Assembly: GCF_000381265.1 (NCBI RefSeq)
Contig: NZ_KB906260.1
Coordinates: 62,001 to 126,000 of the forward strand
Direction of reading: 5' to 3'
DNA: 64,000 bases
Source: Curvibacter lanceolatus ATCC 14669
Lineage (GTDB): Bacteria; Pseudomonadota; Gammaproteobacteria; Burkholderiales; Burkholderiaceae_C
The notes below the pieces were generated by a model. The model had not been told where the DNA came from, ran no database searches, and saw only the letters and a list, made by a program, of their open reading frames with translations. This document shows, one piece after another, positions 8,312-21,689 of the stretch; positions within the stretch are counted from its first letter, which is position 1; every line of letters begins with the position of its first letter. A program made the translations under genes and the position numbers.

Positions 8312-8824
8312 ATGAACACCTTTGAACGCTACTTTGTGGCCACCAACCGCTGGGCCCTGATCGTGCTGCTGGCGGCCATGTCGGTCATCATCTTTGCCAA
8401 CGTGGCCCTGCGCTACCTGACGAATGCCTCGATCGAATGGGCCGAAGAGGTGGCCCGCCACATGATGATCTGGCTGACCTTCATCGGCTCGGGCATGGTG
8501 ATGCGCTACGGCGGCCACATCGCGGTCGAGAACCTGCAGGACGCCTTCCCTCGCCCGGTGGGCCAGGCCATCCGCGTGCTGGTGGCCCTCCTGCTGATGG
8601 CTTTCTTCGTGATGATGACCTGGATCGGCTGGCAATACACCCAGCGCGCCATGTTCCAGATGACGGCGGCCACCCAGATCCCCTTCGGCTACATCTACAT
8701 GGCCATTCCCGTCGGTGGGCTGCTGCTGTGCATCCACTTCCTGCTGGTGCTGCGCCACTACATCACCGACCGCAAGTTCGCCACCGATGCGCAGTTCGAT
8801 GCCACGGCCAGCGCTTCCATCTGA
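8312..8824 (+). CDS. dctQ: TRAP transporter small permease (DctQ family)
   Basis: A 170-residue small membrane subunit of the TRAP transporter with four predicted transmembrane helices (about residues 15-35, 50-70, 90-110 and 130-150). The IEWAEEVARHMMIWLTFIG segment is the hallmark of the DctQ family. It pairs with the large permease to form the sodium-driven importer for solute delivered by DctP. It lies 107 bases after dctP, beyond two hairpins, and 18 bases before dctM. Confidence 0.92.
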   Translation: MNTFERYFVATNRWALIVLLAAMSVIIFANVALRYLTNASIEWAEEVARHMMIWLTFIGSGMVMRYGGHIAVENLQDAFPRPVGQAIRVLVALLLMAFFVMMTWIGWQYTQRAMFQMTAATQIPFGYIYMAIPVGGLLLCIHFLLVLRHYITDRKFATDAQFDATASASI

Positions 8825-8842
8825 CCCCGCAAGGCCTTTCCC

Positions 8843-10135
8843 ATGAACCCCAGTCTTGTTCTCATCATCGCGGCCTGCGTGTACCTGGCCATCGGTGTGC
8901 CCGTGGCCTTTGCCCTGGGCCTGGCCACCGCCACGGCCCTGGTGCTGACCGACAGCTACCCCCTGCTGGTGCTGCTGAAGGAAACCTTCACCGGCGTCGA
9001 CAGCTTTCCACTGATGGCCGTGCCCTTCTTCATCCTGGCCGCCGAACTGATGAGCGGCGGCTCCCTGACCGAGGTGCTGCTCAAGTTTGCCGGCCAGTTC
9101 GTGGGCCACAAGCGCGGCGGCCTGGGCTACACCAACGTGGTGTCGCTCACCTTCTTCTCGGGCATCTCGGGCTCGGCCCTGGCCGATGCGGCCGGCCCCG
9201 GCTCGATGCTGATCCGCATGATGGACAAGGCCGGTTACGACAAGTCGTACGCCGCCGCCCTGACGGCCTCGACCGCCATCGTGGGCCCCATCATCCCGCC
9301 CTCGATCACCATGATCGTCTATGCCCTGCAAGACGAGAGCGTGTCGGTGGGCGCCCTGTTCGTGGCCGGCATCCTGCCGGGCATCCTGATTGCCGTGGCC
9401 ATGTGCATCGTCAACTGGCATGTCTCGAAGAAGCGCAACTACAAGGGCGCCGGCCAGTTGCCCCCGCTCAAGGAGATCCTGGTCAACACCTGGAAGGCCC
9501 TGCCCGCCCTGATGCTGCCCATCCTGATCCTGGGCGGCATGCGCGCCGGCTGGTTCACGCCCACCGAGGCCTCGGTGGTGGCGGTGTTCTATGCGCTGTT
9601 CTGCGGCAAGTACGTGTACCGCACCCTGAAATGGTCGGCCGTGCCCAACATCCTGGCCTATTCGTCGCTGCTGACGGCCTCGGTGCTGATCATCATCGGC
9701 CTGTCGGGCTCGTTTGCCTGGCTGCTGACCATCGAGGGCCTGCCCCAGTTGATGGCCGACTGGCTGATCGGCATGAACCTGTCGCCCTGGATGTTCCTGA
9801 TCGTGGTGAACGTGTTCCTGCTGGTGTTCGGCATCTTCATCGAGCCGCTGCCCGGCGTGATGGTGCTGGTGCCCATCCTGGCACCGGTGGCCCTGAAGCT
9901 GGGCGTGGACCCGATCCAGTTCGCCATGATCGTGATTTACAACCTGACCCTGGGCATGATCACGCCGCCGGTGGGGGGCTTGCTGTTCGTGACCTCGAAC
10001 GTGTCCAAGGTGCCCTTGTCCGAACTGACGCGCGAGCTGATGCCCTTTCTGTGGGCCCATGGCGTGGTGCTGGTGCTGATCACCTTTGTGCCGGCGCTGA
10101 GCAGCTGGCTGCCGCACGCGCTCGGTTTCAAATAA
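8843..10135 (+). CDS. dctM: TRAP transporter large permease (DctM family)
   Basis: A 430-residue polytopic membrane protein, the transport channel of the TRAP system. It has the conserved FxGxSGSALADAAGPGSMLI region near residues 105-130, the GPIIPPSITMIVYA segment (about 150-165) and the C-terminal GMITPPVGGLLFV. Length and hydrophobic pattern match DctM. It ends the dctPQM operon; no terminator is evident, and a glycine riboswitch leader starts about 40 bases later. Confidence 0.93.
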   Translation: MNPSLVLIIAACVYLAIGVPVAFALGLATATALVLTDSYPLLVLLKETFTGVDSFPLMAVPFFILAAELMSGGSLTEVLLKFAGQFVGHKRGGLGYTNVVSLTFFSGISGSALADAAGPGSMLIRMMDKAGYDKSYAAALTASTAIVGPIIPPSITMIVYALQDESVSVGALFVAGILPGILIAVAMCIVNWHVSKKRNYKGAGQLPPLKEILVNTWKALPALMLPILILGGMRAGWFTPTEASVVAVFYALFCGKYVYRTLKWSAVPNILAYSSLLTASVLIIIGLSGSFAWLLTIEGLPQLMADWLIGMNLSPWMFLIVVNVFLLVFGIFIEPLPGVMVLVPILAPVALKLGVDPIQFAMIVIYNLTLGMITPPVGGLLFVTSNVSKVPLSELTRELMPFLWAHGVVLVLITFVPALSSWLPHALGFK

Positions 10136-10175
10136 TCGGCCCCAGGCCTGGGCGGCCACGTTATACTGCCTCCCG

Positions 10176-10397
10176 TCAGGAGAGAGCCCGATCCCGAATC
10201 GGGCCGCCGAAGGCGAAAGCGAAGCCCACCGACCGGTGCATCGCCCTAACGCTCAGGCAGAAGGACTGACACCCGTCTGGCAACAGACGTTTCCCAGCTG
10301 GAGAGAGGCTGCACCATCTGAGCATGGGGCGGCCCACCGAAGGAGCAAGCCCGCATCGCCGGGTGAATCTCTCAGGTAAAGCGGACAGCCGGGGCCC
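10176..10397 (+). promoter_or_regulatory. Tandem glycine riboswitch upstream of gcvTHP
   Basis: Two glycine aptamers lie in series. The first runs from GGAGAGAGCC near 10179 to CGCTCAGGCAGAAGGAC near 10267. The second runs from GGAGAGAGGC near 10300 through CACCGAAGGAGCAAGCC to CTCTCAGGTAAAGCGGACAG near 10389. Both show the conserved GGAGAG start, the CCGAAGG(A/C) core and the CTCAGG end. A possible -10 box, TATACT, is at 10162-10167. Downstream, GGGGC/GCCCC and GCAGCC/GGCTGC pairings (about 10391-10436) could form the expression platform before gcvT. High glycine should turn the operon on, as for known switches of this class. Confidence 0.93.
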
Positions 10398-10454
10398 CTG
10401 CGCAGCAGCCGTTGTGGCTGCGCGTGCCGTGCCCCCTCTGCCAAAGGCTTGACC

Positions 10455-11591
10455 GTGACCGATTCCGCTCTGCTGACCACCCCCCTGAACGCCCTGCACC
10501 TTGAACTCGGTGCCCGCATGGTGCCTTTTGCCGGCTACTCAATGCCGGTGCAGTACCCGGCCGGCCTGATGGCCGAGCACCTGCACACCCGCAGCGCCGC
10601 CGGGCTGTTCGATGTGTCGCACATGGGCCAGTTGCGCCTGGTCGGGCCCGATGCGGCCGCCGCCTTCGAAAGCCTGATGCCGGTCGATGTGATCGGCCTG
10701 GGCGTGGGCAAGCAGCGCTACGGCCTGCTGCTCAATGACGAGGGCGGCATTCTGGACGACCTGATGTTCGTGAACCGGGGCGACGACCTGTTCGTGATCG
10801 TGAACGGCGCCTGCAAGGTGGCCGACATCGCCCACATCCAGGCCCGCATCGGCCAGCGCTGCCAGGTGATCCCCCTGCCCGAGCAGGCCCTGCTGGCCCT
10901 GCAGGGCCCGCAGGCCGTGACGGCCCTGAGCCGCCTGGCCCCTGGCGTGGCCCAGCTGGTGTTCATGACCGGTGGCGCCTTCAGCATCGCCGGCATCGAC
11001 TGCTATGTGACCCGCAGCGGCTACACCGGTGAAGACGGCTTCGAGATCTCGGTGCCCGCGGCCCAGGCCGAGGCCCTGGCGCGCACCCTGCTGGCCCAGC
11101 CCGAGGTCAAGCCCATCGGCCTGGGCGCACGCAATTCGCTGCGCCTGGAAGCCGGCCTGTGCCTGTACGGCAACGACCTGGACACCACCACAACCCCGGT
11201 CGAGGCCGGCCTGACCTGGGCCCTCCAGCAGGTGCGCCGTGCCGGTGGCGAGCGCGAGGGCGGCTTCCCGGGCGCAGCCAAGGTGCTGGCCCAACTGGCC
11301 GACCTGCAAGGCACGGCCGGCGTGCTGACCCGCAAGCGCGTGGGCCTGGTGGCCCTGGAGCGGGTGCCGGTGCGCGAACACACCGAGCTGCAGACCCTGA
11401 CCGGCGAGCGCGTCGGCGAGGTCAGCAGCGGCCTGCTGGGCCCCAGCATCAACCAGCCCGTGGCCATGGCCTATGTGCGCGCCGACCAGGCCGCCCTGGG
11501 CACCCGGCTGAACGCCATCGTGCGCGGCAAGCCGGTGGCCATGCAAGTTGCTGCCATGCCCTTCGTTCCCAACCGATACTACCGGGGCTGA
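10455..11591 (+). CDS. gcvT: Glycine cleavage system aminomethyltransferase (T protein)
   Basis: T protein of the glycine cleavage complex. It moves the aminomethyl carbon from lipoyl-GcvH to tetrahydrofolate and releases ammonia. Conserved segments are MVPFAGYSMPVQYP near residue 20, GLFDVSHMGQ (about 45-55), SRSGYTGEDGFE-type sequence near 190 and the C-terminal domain. I prefer the GTG at 10455, because AAAGG lies seven bases upstream; a TTG at 10449 is too close to it. That gives 378 residues, normal for the family. It is first in the gcvTHP operon behind the glycine riboswitch. Confidence 0.95.
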   Translation: MTDSALLTTPLNALHLELGARMVPFAGYSMPVQYPAGLMAEHLHTRSAAGLFDVSHMGQLRLVGPDAAAAFESLMPVDVIGLGVGKQRYGLLLNDEGGILDDLMFVNRGDDLFVIVNGACKVADIAHIQARIGQRCQVIPLPEQALLALQGPQAVTALSRLAPGVAQLVFMTGGAFSIAGIDCYVTRSGYTGEDGFEISVPAAQAEALARTLLAQPEVKPIGLGARNSLRLEAGLCLYGNDLDTTTTPVEAGLTWALQQVRRAGGEREGGFPGAAKVLAQLADLQGTAGVLTRKRVGLVALERVPVREHTELQTLTGERVGEVSSGLLGPSINQPVAMAYVRADQAALGTRLNAIVRGKPVAMQVAAMPFVPNRYYRG

Positions 11592-11636
11592 TTTGCATCC
11601 AGCCTCACAAGCAACACACCTATTTCAGGAGAAATC

Positions 11637-12011
11637 ATGAGCGTCAAATTTTCCAAAGAGCACGAGTGGATCAACGCCGCCGACAGCAACGCCGCCGTGG
11701 TCGGCATCACCGTCCATGCGCAAGATGCGCTGGGTGACGTGGTCTTCGTCGACCTGCCCGAGGTCGGCAAGACCTTTGCCGCGGGCGACGTGGCCGGTGT
11801 GGTCGAGTCGGTGAAGGCCGCGGCCGACGTCTACATGCCGGTGGACGGCGAGATCGTCGAAGTCAACGAAGCCTTGCGCGACGACCCCTCGCTGGCCAAC
11901 AGCGATCCGCTGGCCAGCGGCTGGTTCTTCAAGGTCAAGCTGTCCAACCCGGCCCAGCTCGATGGCCTGATGGACGAGACCACCTACTCCGACTTCACCA
12001 AGAACGCCTGA
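11637..12011 (+). CDS. gcvH: Glycine cleavage system H protein
   Basis: A 124-residue lipoyl carrier protein that shuttles the aminomethyl group between GcvP and GcvT. The lipoylated lysine is K60 in [12 protein letters not shown], in the usual place. AGGAGA stands seven bases before the ATG. It lies 45 bases after gcvT and 28 before gcvP, in the same operon. Confidence 0.97.
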   Translation: MSVKFSKEHEWINAADSNAAVVGITVHAQDALGDVVFVDLPEVGKTFAAGDVAGVVESVKAAADVYMPVDGEIVEVNEALRDDPSLANSDPLASGWFFKVKLSNPAQLDGLMDETTYSDFTKNA

Positions 12012-12039
12012 GCCCAGGCGCCTCACCCCGAGTTTTCCC

Positions 12040-14937
<2,898 letters not shown>

Positions 14938-14938
14938 A

Positions 14939-14966
14939 CGATGCGCCCTGTTCCTGCAGGGCATCG
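14939..14966 (+). terminator. Stem-loop after gcvP
   Basis: CGATG-CCCTG (with a two-base bulge, 14939-14950) pairs with CAGGGCATCG (14957-14966). It starts two bases past the gcvP stop, but no T run follows. It may end or protect the operon transcript; gcvP converges here with the leftward hepT gene. Confidence 0.35.
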
Positions 14967-15002
14967 CGCGCTGGCGTCTGCGGCGCCGGGCCGGGGGCCT
15001 CT

Positions 15003-15359
15003 TCAGCCCTCGGCATCCTGGCGCACCCCGGGCAACTGCTCGAGCAAGGCTGGCAACCATGCCTGTACCGTCTCCCAGACGATGTCAAGGTTGATTTCAA
15101 AGTAGCCGTGCGCCATGCGGTTGCGCATATTGCGCATGCTGCGCCATGGCACAGCCGGGTGCTGCTCAGTGAACGCAGGGTACGAATCGATGACGTTGGT
15201 GGCCGCTTCGCCAATGACGATCAAACACATGATGACCGCCATTTGGGTGCGCTTGTCGGCCTGAAATTCGTCTTTGCCCATCCCCCTCAAGAAGCTGCAG
15301 GCATCAGCGGCGGCCTGTTGAATGTGTTCCAAGCAATCAGGCAGGCGATTCCGGGTCAT
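15003..15359 (-). CDS. hepT: HepT-like ribonuclease toxin (type VII toxin-antitoxin)
   Basis: A 118-residue HEPN-domain protein (DUF86/HepT). The active-site motif Rx4HxY is complete: R79, H84 and Y86 in RNRMAHGY. In characterised pairs the toxin cleaves RNA until the cognate MntA adds AMP groups to the tyrosine. It overlaps mntA by four bases (ATGA at 15356-15359), so synthesis is coupled. It converges on the end of gcvP with about 65 bases between. The assignment as a working toxin rests on the intact motif and the partner gene. Confidence 0.9.
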   Translation of the reverse strand: MTRNRLPDCLEHIQQAAADACSFLRGMGKDEFQADKRTQMAVIMCLIVIGEAATNVIDSYPAFTEQHPAVPWRSMRNMRNRMAHGYFEINLDIVWETVQAWLPALLEQLPGVRQDAEG

Positions 15360-15646
15360 ACCGGCTGCGCCTCAGCCAGGACATCGTCACGAAACTTGGA
15401 GGGCAAATCGCCCGGCGTCAGCAAATCGACGGTCACACCGAGCAGTGATTTCAGCTCTTCCTGCAAATCGCCCAAGTCCAGCAACGTGACCCCCGGCAAC
15501 GCATCGACCAAGATATCAAGGTCGCTGCTGTCTTGATCACTGCCATGCAACACCGAGCCGAACACGCGGGGGTTCTCAACGCGATAGCGGCCTACGGCTT
15601 CCCGCACTTCGCATCGTTTCAATTCAAGCGCAACTGACGGTCGCAT
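15356..15646 (-). CDS. mntA: MntA-like antitoxin nucleotidyltransferase
   Basis: A 96-residue minimal nucleotidyltransferase. The catalytic signature GS-x10-DxD is exact: G30, S31, D42 and D44. This spacing is typical of MntA antitoxins, which AMPylate HepT. The start at 15646 follows AAAGGG with a five-base gap; the open frame extends to 15838 but would pass through a good promoter. It is the first gene of the pair, giving antitoxin-before-toxin order. Confidence 0.9.
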   Translation of the reverse strand: MRPSVALELKRCEVREAVGRYRVENPRVFGSVLHGSDQDSSDLDILVDALPGVTLLDLGDLQEELKSLLGVTVDLLTPGDLPSKFRDDVLAEAQPV

Positions 15647-15676
15647 GGACACCCTTTGTAAAGGCCAACCGCTGAG

Positions 15677-15705
15677 ATCATAGGCAATCAAGGCGGGAGT
15701 ATCAA
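15677..15705 (-). promoter_or_regulatory. Sigma-70 promoter of mntA-hepT
   Basis: On the minus strand TTGATA (15705-15700) and TATGAT (15682-15677) are 17 bases apart, nearly consensus for sigma-70. The expected start of transcription lies about 20-25 bases before the mntA ATG. Confidence 0.7.
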
Positions 15706-15853
15706 AATCGATGATCCGCCGGCGAGAACCCTGCCTTGATCCACAAGGGCATCGCCACCCCATCTGGCGGGCCTCTTGGTGTCGAGCGCAACGCGAGTCC
15801 GATTCCCTTGGCGTGTCAGTCAGCAACCGACCTGGCACTCCGCAGCCCCACCC

Positions 15854-15949
15854 ACCAGGTACGGGTCCGCCGCGGGCCGGGTGGACAACGTGTGGGGCGA
15901 TCGCAACCTGTTCTGCTGCTGCGTGCCGGTGAGCGAGTACGCGGCCTGA
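15854..15949 (+). pseudogene. Duplicated 3' end of gcvP (remnant)
   Basis: Bases 15854-15942 match 14842-14930 of gcvP without gaps at 82 of 89 positions (66 of 69 over the last part). In frame this encodes the GcvP C-terminus ([13 protein letters not shown]...CVPVSEYA) and then its own stop, TGA at 15947-15949, instead of TAA. Homology stops abruptly at 15854. No start codon or ribosome site belongs to it, so it is a non-coding scar. It lies just beyond mntA-hepT, as if the module had been inserted into the end of gcvP and brought or left a second end. Confidence 0.85.
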
Positions 15950-15979
15950 GGCCCAGGGCTTTATCAGACCAGCGCCGGC

Positions 15980-16402
15980 TCAAGTCGGGTCGGGTATGTC
16001 GTAGATCAACATGTCGACGGAGCCATCTTCGTTCTCGAAGACCTCCAGCGCCGTGTTGACCAGGTCTTCCAGTTCGGCCACCTGATTCAGGGCCATCTGG
16101 AACAGTGCATGCTGTCGCAAGAGGTCGAGGGGGTGCACTGAGCCCAGGCACACCAGGCCCGCATGGATGGGCTGCTTGGCGTGCTCCCCTGCCAGGCGGT
16201 CTGGACCGCCTCCACGAAAGTCGATGGCGTTGTGCGTCACCAGCGTCCAGTCACCCGCCACCACGTGCTCTATGAGCTTCCAATCCTTGGTGCCGGTGAG
16301 TCCGCGGTCTCGCACGCAGCTGGACTCGGGATACCCCGCCTGAACAGCGCGTTGAACCAGCTCAGGCGACAGACACTCGTCGATCAGGAAGCGTATCGTC
16401 AT
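15980..16402 (-). CDS. DUF5615 PIN-like toxin component
   Basis: A 140-residue protein of the DUF5615 family, small PIN-like domains that pair with DUF433 proteins as VapC-like toxins. It opens with IRFLIDECLSPELV, whose Asp-Glu (D8, E9) begins the acidic site, and has RDRGLTGTKDW and VTHNAIDFR, both family hallmarks. The start overlaps the upstream DUF433 gene in an ATGA (16399-16402). Nuclease activity is inferred from the family and has not been shown for many members. Confidence 0.82.
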   Translation of the reverse strand: MTIRFLIDECLSPELVQRAVQAGYPESSCVRDRGLTGTKDWKLIEHVVAGDWTLVTHNAIDFRGGGPDRLAGEHAKQPIHAGLVCLGSVHPLDLLRQHALFQMALNQVAELEDLVNTALEVFENEDGSVDMLIYDIPDPT

Positions 16403-17061
16403 GCGCCTGCGGCGTGCCGCACGACCCGCATGATGCGTGGTTCAAGCGCGGGGCTCAGATCGGCCAGGCGGCGCGGTCGACCTCTTCTGGGGTGCACGAG
16501 TGCGAAAACCTGGGCCGATTCGATGTGGGCTTCGGTCAGAAAAGGGTAGGAGTCCTGAAGTCGATCCAGCCCGATACCCGCCGCCAGCGAGCCCAGCACC
16601 ACCTCACTGGGTACACGGGTTCCGGCAAAGACCGGGGTTCCCCCCAGGATCTCCGGGTCCGTGACCACCAGCGCATCAGCCTGCTCCACCTGCTTCACGC
16701 GCTGCAGGGCTTGCTCAAGAAAAGGCAACACGTCGACCTCCACAAAACTGCGCTCCACCTTCCAACTGATGGCATCCAGTTGCATCAAGGTCAGCAGTGC
16801 GTCTTTCATCGGCAAATGATCGATGCGAGCACTGAGTTCGTCCAGCACCTGCCGCCGAGCCCTTGCCATCAGCAGATCCTCGGTCGCGAAATAGAACTTG
16901 GCGAACCCGGCCCCCAGTCGGGTGAACAGGCGGGTGCTGCCTCGCTGTTGAAAAACGCTGTCCGGCAGCAAACGTTCATCCACCACCCGGTGCATCTGCC
17001 GATCCGACAGGTCCGCGATGAAAGCGGCCTCTGCGCTGGGAATGAAGAGTGACGCGGACAT
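16399..17061 (-). CDS. DUF433 antitoxin with N-terminal helix-turn-helix
   Basis: A 220-residue protein. The C-terminal DUF433 domain (about residues 133-200) contains PEILGGTPVFAGTRVPSEVV, the family hallmark. The N-terminal part (SAEAAFIADLSDRQMHRVVD, about residues 10-30) looks like a MerR-type DNA-binding helix-turn-helix. That would let the protein repress its own operon. The ATG at 17061 follows GGAGGT at good spacing. A 14-bp palindrome sits across the ribosome site, as expected for autoregulation. It is first in a two-gene operon with the PIN-like toxin. Confidence 0.82.
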   Translation of the reverse strand: MSASLFIPSAEAAFIADLSDRQMHRVVDERLLPDSVFQQRGSTRLFTRLGAGFAKFYFATEDLLMARARRQVLDELSARIDHLPMKDALLTLMQLDAISWKVERSFVEVDVLPFLEQALQRVKQVEQADALVVTDPEILGGTPVFAGTRVPSEVVLGSLAAGIGLDRLQDSYPFLTEAHIESAQVFALVHPRRGRPRRLADLSPALEPRIMRVVRHAAGA

Positions 17062-17068
17062 ATAAACC

Positions 17069-17082
17069 TCCGATCCATCGGA
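17069..17082. promoter_or_regulatory. Palindromic operator at the DUF433/DUF5615 promoter
   Basis: TCCGAT-CC-ATCGGA is a perfect 6-bp inverted repeat that overlaps the GGAGGT ribosome site. Just upstream on the minus strand is TATACT (17083-17090 region), a likely -10 box. The placement fits binding by the antitoxin's own helix-turn-helix. Confidence 0.55.
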
Positions 17083-17174
17083 AGTATATAGAGCACTCAC
17101 GCCGCCACAGACATGAATGCACTCCACCGCCTCAGCCGCCAGTCATTACACTTGGGCCTCAGTTTCGACCGCCC

Positions 17175-19319
<2,145 letters not shown>

Positions 19320-19361
19320 GAACAGTTGCCGTTCTGAAACCAGCCCCGCCCCTGAACCCCC

Positions 19362-20258
19362 ATGCCGACCTTTCACGTTCGTGCTGCCGACGGCAGCCTG
19401 CACTCCCCCGCCCCTCAGCCCGTCCCTCTGCCCGCCACACCGGCCCGGAGCAACCCCGCGCCTGAACCCCGGCCAGCCCTGACCGGCCGTGCCGCCCGCC
19501 GCGAACGCGCCGCTCAAGCGGCCGCAGCCCGGCCGGTGCCCCCGGTGGTGGTCGCGCCCAGCACCCTGTACCTGGGCCAGGGCAACACCCAGGCAGCCCG
19601 CGTGCTGAACACCCCGGCCGGCCCCATCACCTGCCTGTACGAAGATGCCAGCGTGCTGGCCTTCGACAAGCCCGCCGGCATGCACTCGGTGCCCGGCAAG
19701 GGCGAGGACAAGCAGGATTGCCTGTCGGCCCGGGTGCAGGCCCTGTTTCCCGAGGCCCGCGTGGTGCACCGGCTTGATCTGGACACCTCCGGCATCATCG
19801 TGATGGCCCGCGGCGCCGAGGCGCAGCGCCGCATCAACCGCAGCTTCGAGCAACGCGAGGTCGACAAGCGCTACGTGGCCGTGGTGCAAGGCTGCCTCAC
19901 TGCGCCTGCCAGCGACTGGGGCCTGATCGACCTGCCCATCGCCCTGGACTGGGTCAACCGCCCCCTGCACATCGTGGACGCTGCCACCGGCCGGCCCAGC
20001 CAGACCCACTGGCATCTGCTGTCCGTCGACCAGGCCGCCAACACCTCGCGCGTGCTGCTGGAGCCCTTCACCGGGCGCTCGCACCAGTTGCGCGTGCACC
20101 TGCAGGCCCTGGGCCACCCCATGCTGGGCGACCGCCTGTACGGCGGCCCCATCGCCACACCGCGCGCCACCCGCCTGCTGCTGCACGCCACCCAGATCCG
20201 ACTGCCCCACCCGGACAGTGGCGCGCCGCTGTTCATCGAGAGCCCCGTTCCCTTCTGA
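19362..20258 (+). CDS. RluA-family pseudouridine synthase
   Basis: A 298-residue RNA pseudouridine synthase. The catalytic Asp is D139 in HRLDLDTSG, and FDKPAGMHSVPG and FTGRSHQLRVHL are further RluA-family motifs. The first 80 residues are an Ala/Pro/Arg-rich extension without an S4 domain. The target could be 23S rRNA or tRNA (RluA-like); the sequence does not say which. It lies 42 bases after the kinase gene and 8 before the flavin reductase. Confidence 0.88.
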   Translation: MPTFHVRAADGSLHSPAPQPVPLPATPARSNPAPEPRPALTGRAARRERAAQAAAARPVPPVVVAPSTLYLGQGNTQAARVLNTPAGPITCLYEDASVLAFDKPAGMHSVPGKGEDKQDCLSARVQALFPEARVVHRLDLDTSGIIVMARGAEAQRRINRSFEQREVDKRYVAVVQGCLTAPASDWGLIDLPIALDWVNRPLHIVDAATGRPSQTHWHLLSVDQAANTSRVLLEPFTGRSHQLRVHLQALGHPMLGDRLYGGPIATPRATRLLLHATQIRLPHPDSGAPLFIESPVPF

Positions 20259-20266
20259 GCCGCCCC

Positions 20267-20845
20267 ATGACCCGCCTTGCCGTCGACCTCGCCAAAGCCA
20301 CCCGCTTGCTCAACCATGGGCCCACCGTGCTGGTGTCCAGCGCCCATGCCGGGCGCCACAACGTGATGTCTGCGGCGTGGTCCATGCCCCTGGACTTCGA
20401 GCCGCCCAAGGTGGCGGTGGTGATCGACAAGGCCACGCTGACGCGCGAGCTGGTCGACGCCTCGGGCGAGTTCGTGCTCAACATCCCGCCGGCCGCCATG
20501 GCCCAGGCCACCTTGCGCCTGGGGCGCGAAAGCGGTCGCGATCAACCTGACAAGCTGGCCCGCAGCGGCATTCAGCTGGAACCCGCCAGCCGGGTGCAGG
20601 CCGCGCTGGTGCAGGGCTGCATCGGCTGGCTCGAATGCCGCGTGCTGCCCACCAGCGCCGCCGTGGCCGGCCCGCACGACCTGTTTCTGGCCGAGGTACT
20701 GGCCGCCTGGGCCGATGAGCGCGTGTTCCGCGACGGGCACTGGCGTTTCGAAGAAGCCCCGGACGAGCTGCGCAGCCTGCACTATGTGGCGGGAGGTCAC
20801 TTCTACCAGGTGGGCCATGCGCTGGAAGTGGACGTCGGCACCTGA
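20267..20845 (+). CDS. Flavin reductase-like domain protein
   Basis: A 192-residue protein of the flavin reductase-like/FMN-binding split-barrel family. Typical segments are GPTVLVSSAHAGRHNVMSAAW near the N-terminus, FEPPKVAVVID, and GEFVLNIPP. Such proteins bind FMN and reduce flavin or a bound substrate. It is eight bases downstream of the pseudouridine synthase gene and probably shares its transcript. No partner monooxygenase is nearby, so the physiological role is open. Confidence 0.82.
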   Translation: MTRLAVDLAKATRLLNHGPTVLVSSAHAGRHNVMSAAWSMPLDFEPPKVAVVIDKATLTRELVDASGEFVLNIPPAAMAQATLRLGRESGRDQPDKLARSGIQLEPASRVQAALVQGCIGWLECRVLPTSAAVAGPHDLFLAEVLAAWADERVFRDGHWRFEEAPDELRSLHYVAGGHFYQVGHALEVDVGT

Positions 20846-20921
20846 GTTGCTCGCCATGGGCATGTGTTGGTTCGGAACAACCCTGTCAACACCGCCGGGC
20901 GCTTGGCGCTAGCATGACGCC

Positions 20922-21680
20922 ATGACCACCTCCTTGTACATCCTCACCGGCGCCTCGCGCGGCATGGGCTTGGCCTTGGCTGAGCAACTGCTGCAAGCGG
21001 GCAACACCTTGCTGACCCTGCAGCGCAGCCCGCACCCCGACCTGCCCGCCCTGGCCGAGGCCCGGGGGGCGCGCCTGCTGGCCTGGTCGTTCGACCTGGC
21101 CGACAGCACCGGGGCCGCGCACGAACTGGGCCTGTGGCTGCGCACCCAGGACCCGGCGGCCTACCAACGGGCCGTGCTGATCAACAACGCGGGGGTGATC
21201 CCGCCCATTGCCCCGTTGTCGGACAGCAGCCCCGAGCTGGTGGCCGCCGCGCTGCGCGTGGGGCTGGAAGCGCCCATGCTGCTGTGCGCGGCCTTTTTGA
21301 ACGGCACCGCCGGCTGGGCACTGCCGCGCCAGGTGCTGAACATCTCCTCGGGCCTGGGCCGGCGGGCCATGGCCTCGCAGGCGCCCTACTGCGCCGCCAA
21401 GGCCGGCATGGACCACTTCACGCGCTGCCTGGCGCTGGACGAGGCCCAGAAACCCAACGGCGCCAAGGTCTGCTCGCTGGCCCCCGGCGTGATCGACACC
21501 GACATGCAGGTGCAGTTGCGCAGCGCGCCGGCCGAGGCCTTCCCCGATCAAGGCAACTTTGCCGCGCTCAAGGACAAGGGCCAGCTGACGTCGCCGCAAG
21601 AGGCCGCCGCGCGCCTGCTGGCCTACCTGCAACGGCCCGACTTCGGCAGCCAGCCCGTGGCCGACGTGCGCGACGCCTGA
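20922..21680 (+). CDS. SDR oxidoreductase (sepiapterin reductase-like)
   Basis: A 252-residue short-chain dehydrogenase. The cofactor motif TGASRGMG is at residues 9-16 and NNAG at 88-91. The catalytic residues are S142/S143, Y156 and K160 (YCAAK). The layout, with a short spacer and the C-terminal APGVIDTDMQ, matches the sepiapterin/benzil reductase group. It lies 76 bases after the flavin reductase gene and converges with the TonB receptor gene. The substrate cannot be assigned. Confidence 0.85.
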   Translation: MTTSLYILTGASRGMGLALAEQLLQAGNTLLTLQRSPHPDLPALAEARGARLLAWSFDLADSTGAAHELGLWLRTQDPAAYQRAVLINNAGVIPPIAPLSDSSPELVAAALRVGLEAPMLLCAAFLNGTAGWALPRQVLNISSGLGRRAMASQAPYCAAKAGMDHFTRCLALDEAQKPNGAKVCSLAPGVIDTDMQVQLRSAPAEAFPDQGNFAALKDKGQLTSPQEAAARLLAYLQRPDFGSQPVADVRDA

Positions 21681-21689
21681 ACGGCCGCC

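Noticed and set aside
8150-10159. A 669-codon minus-strand frame opposite dctQ and dctM
   Set aside because: An antisense shadow of two clear transporter genes.
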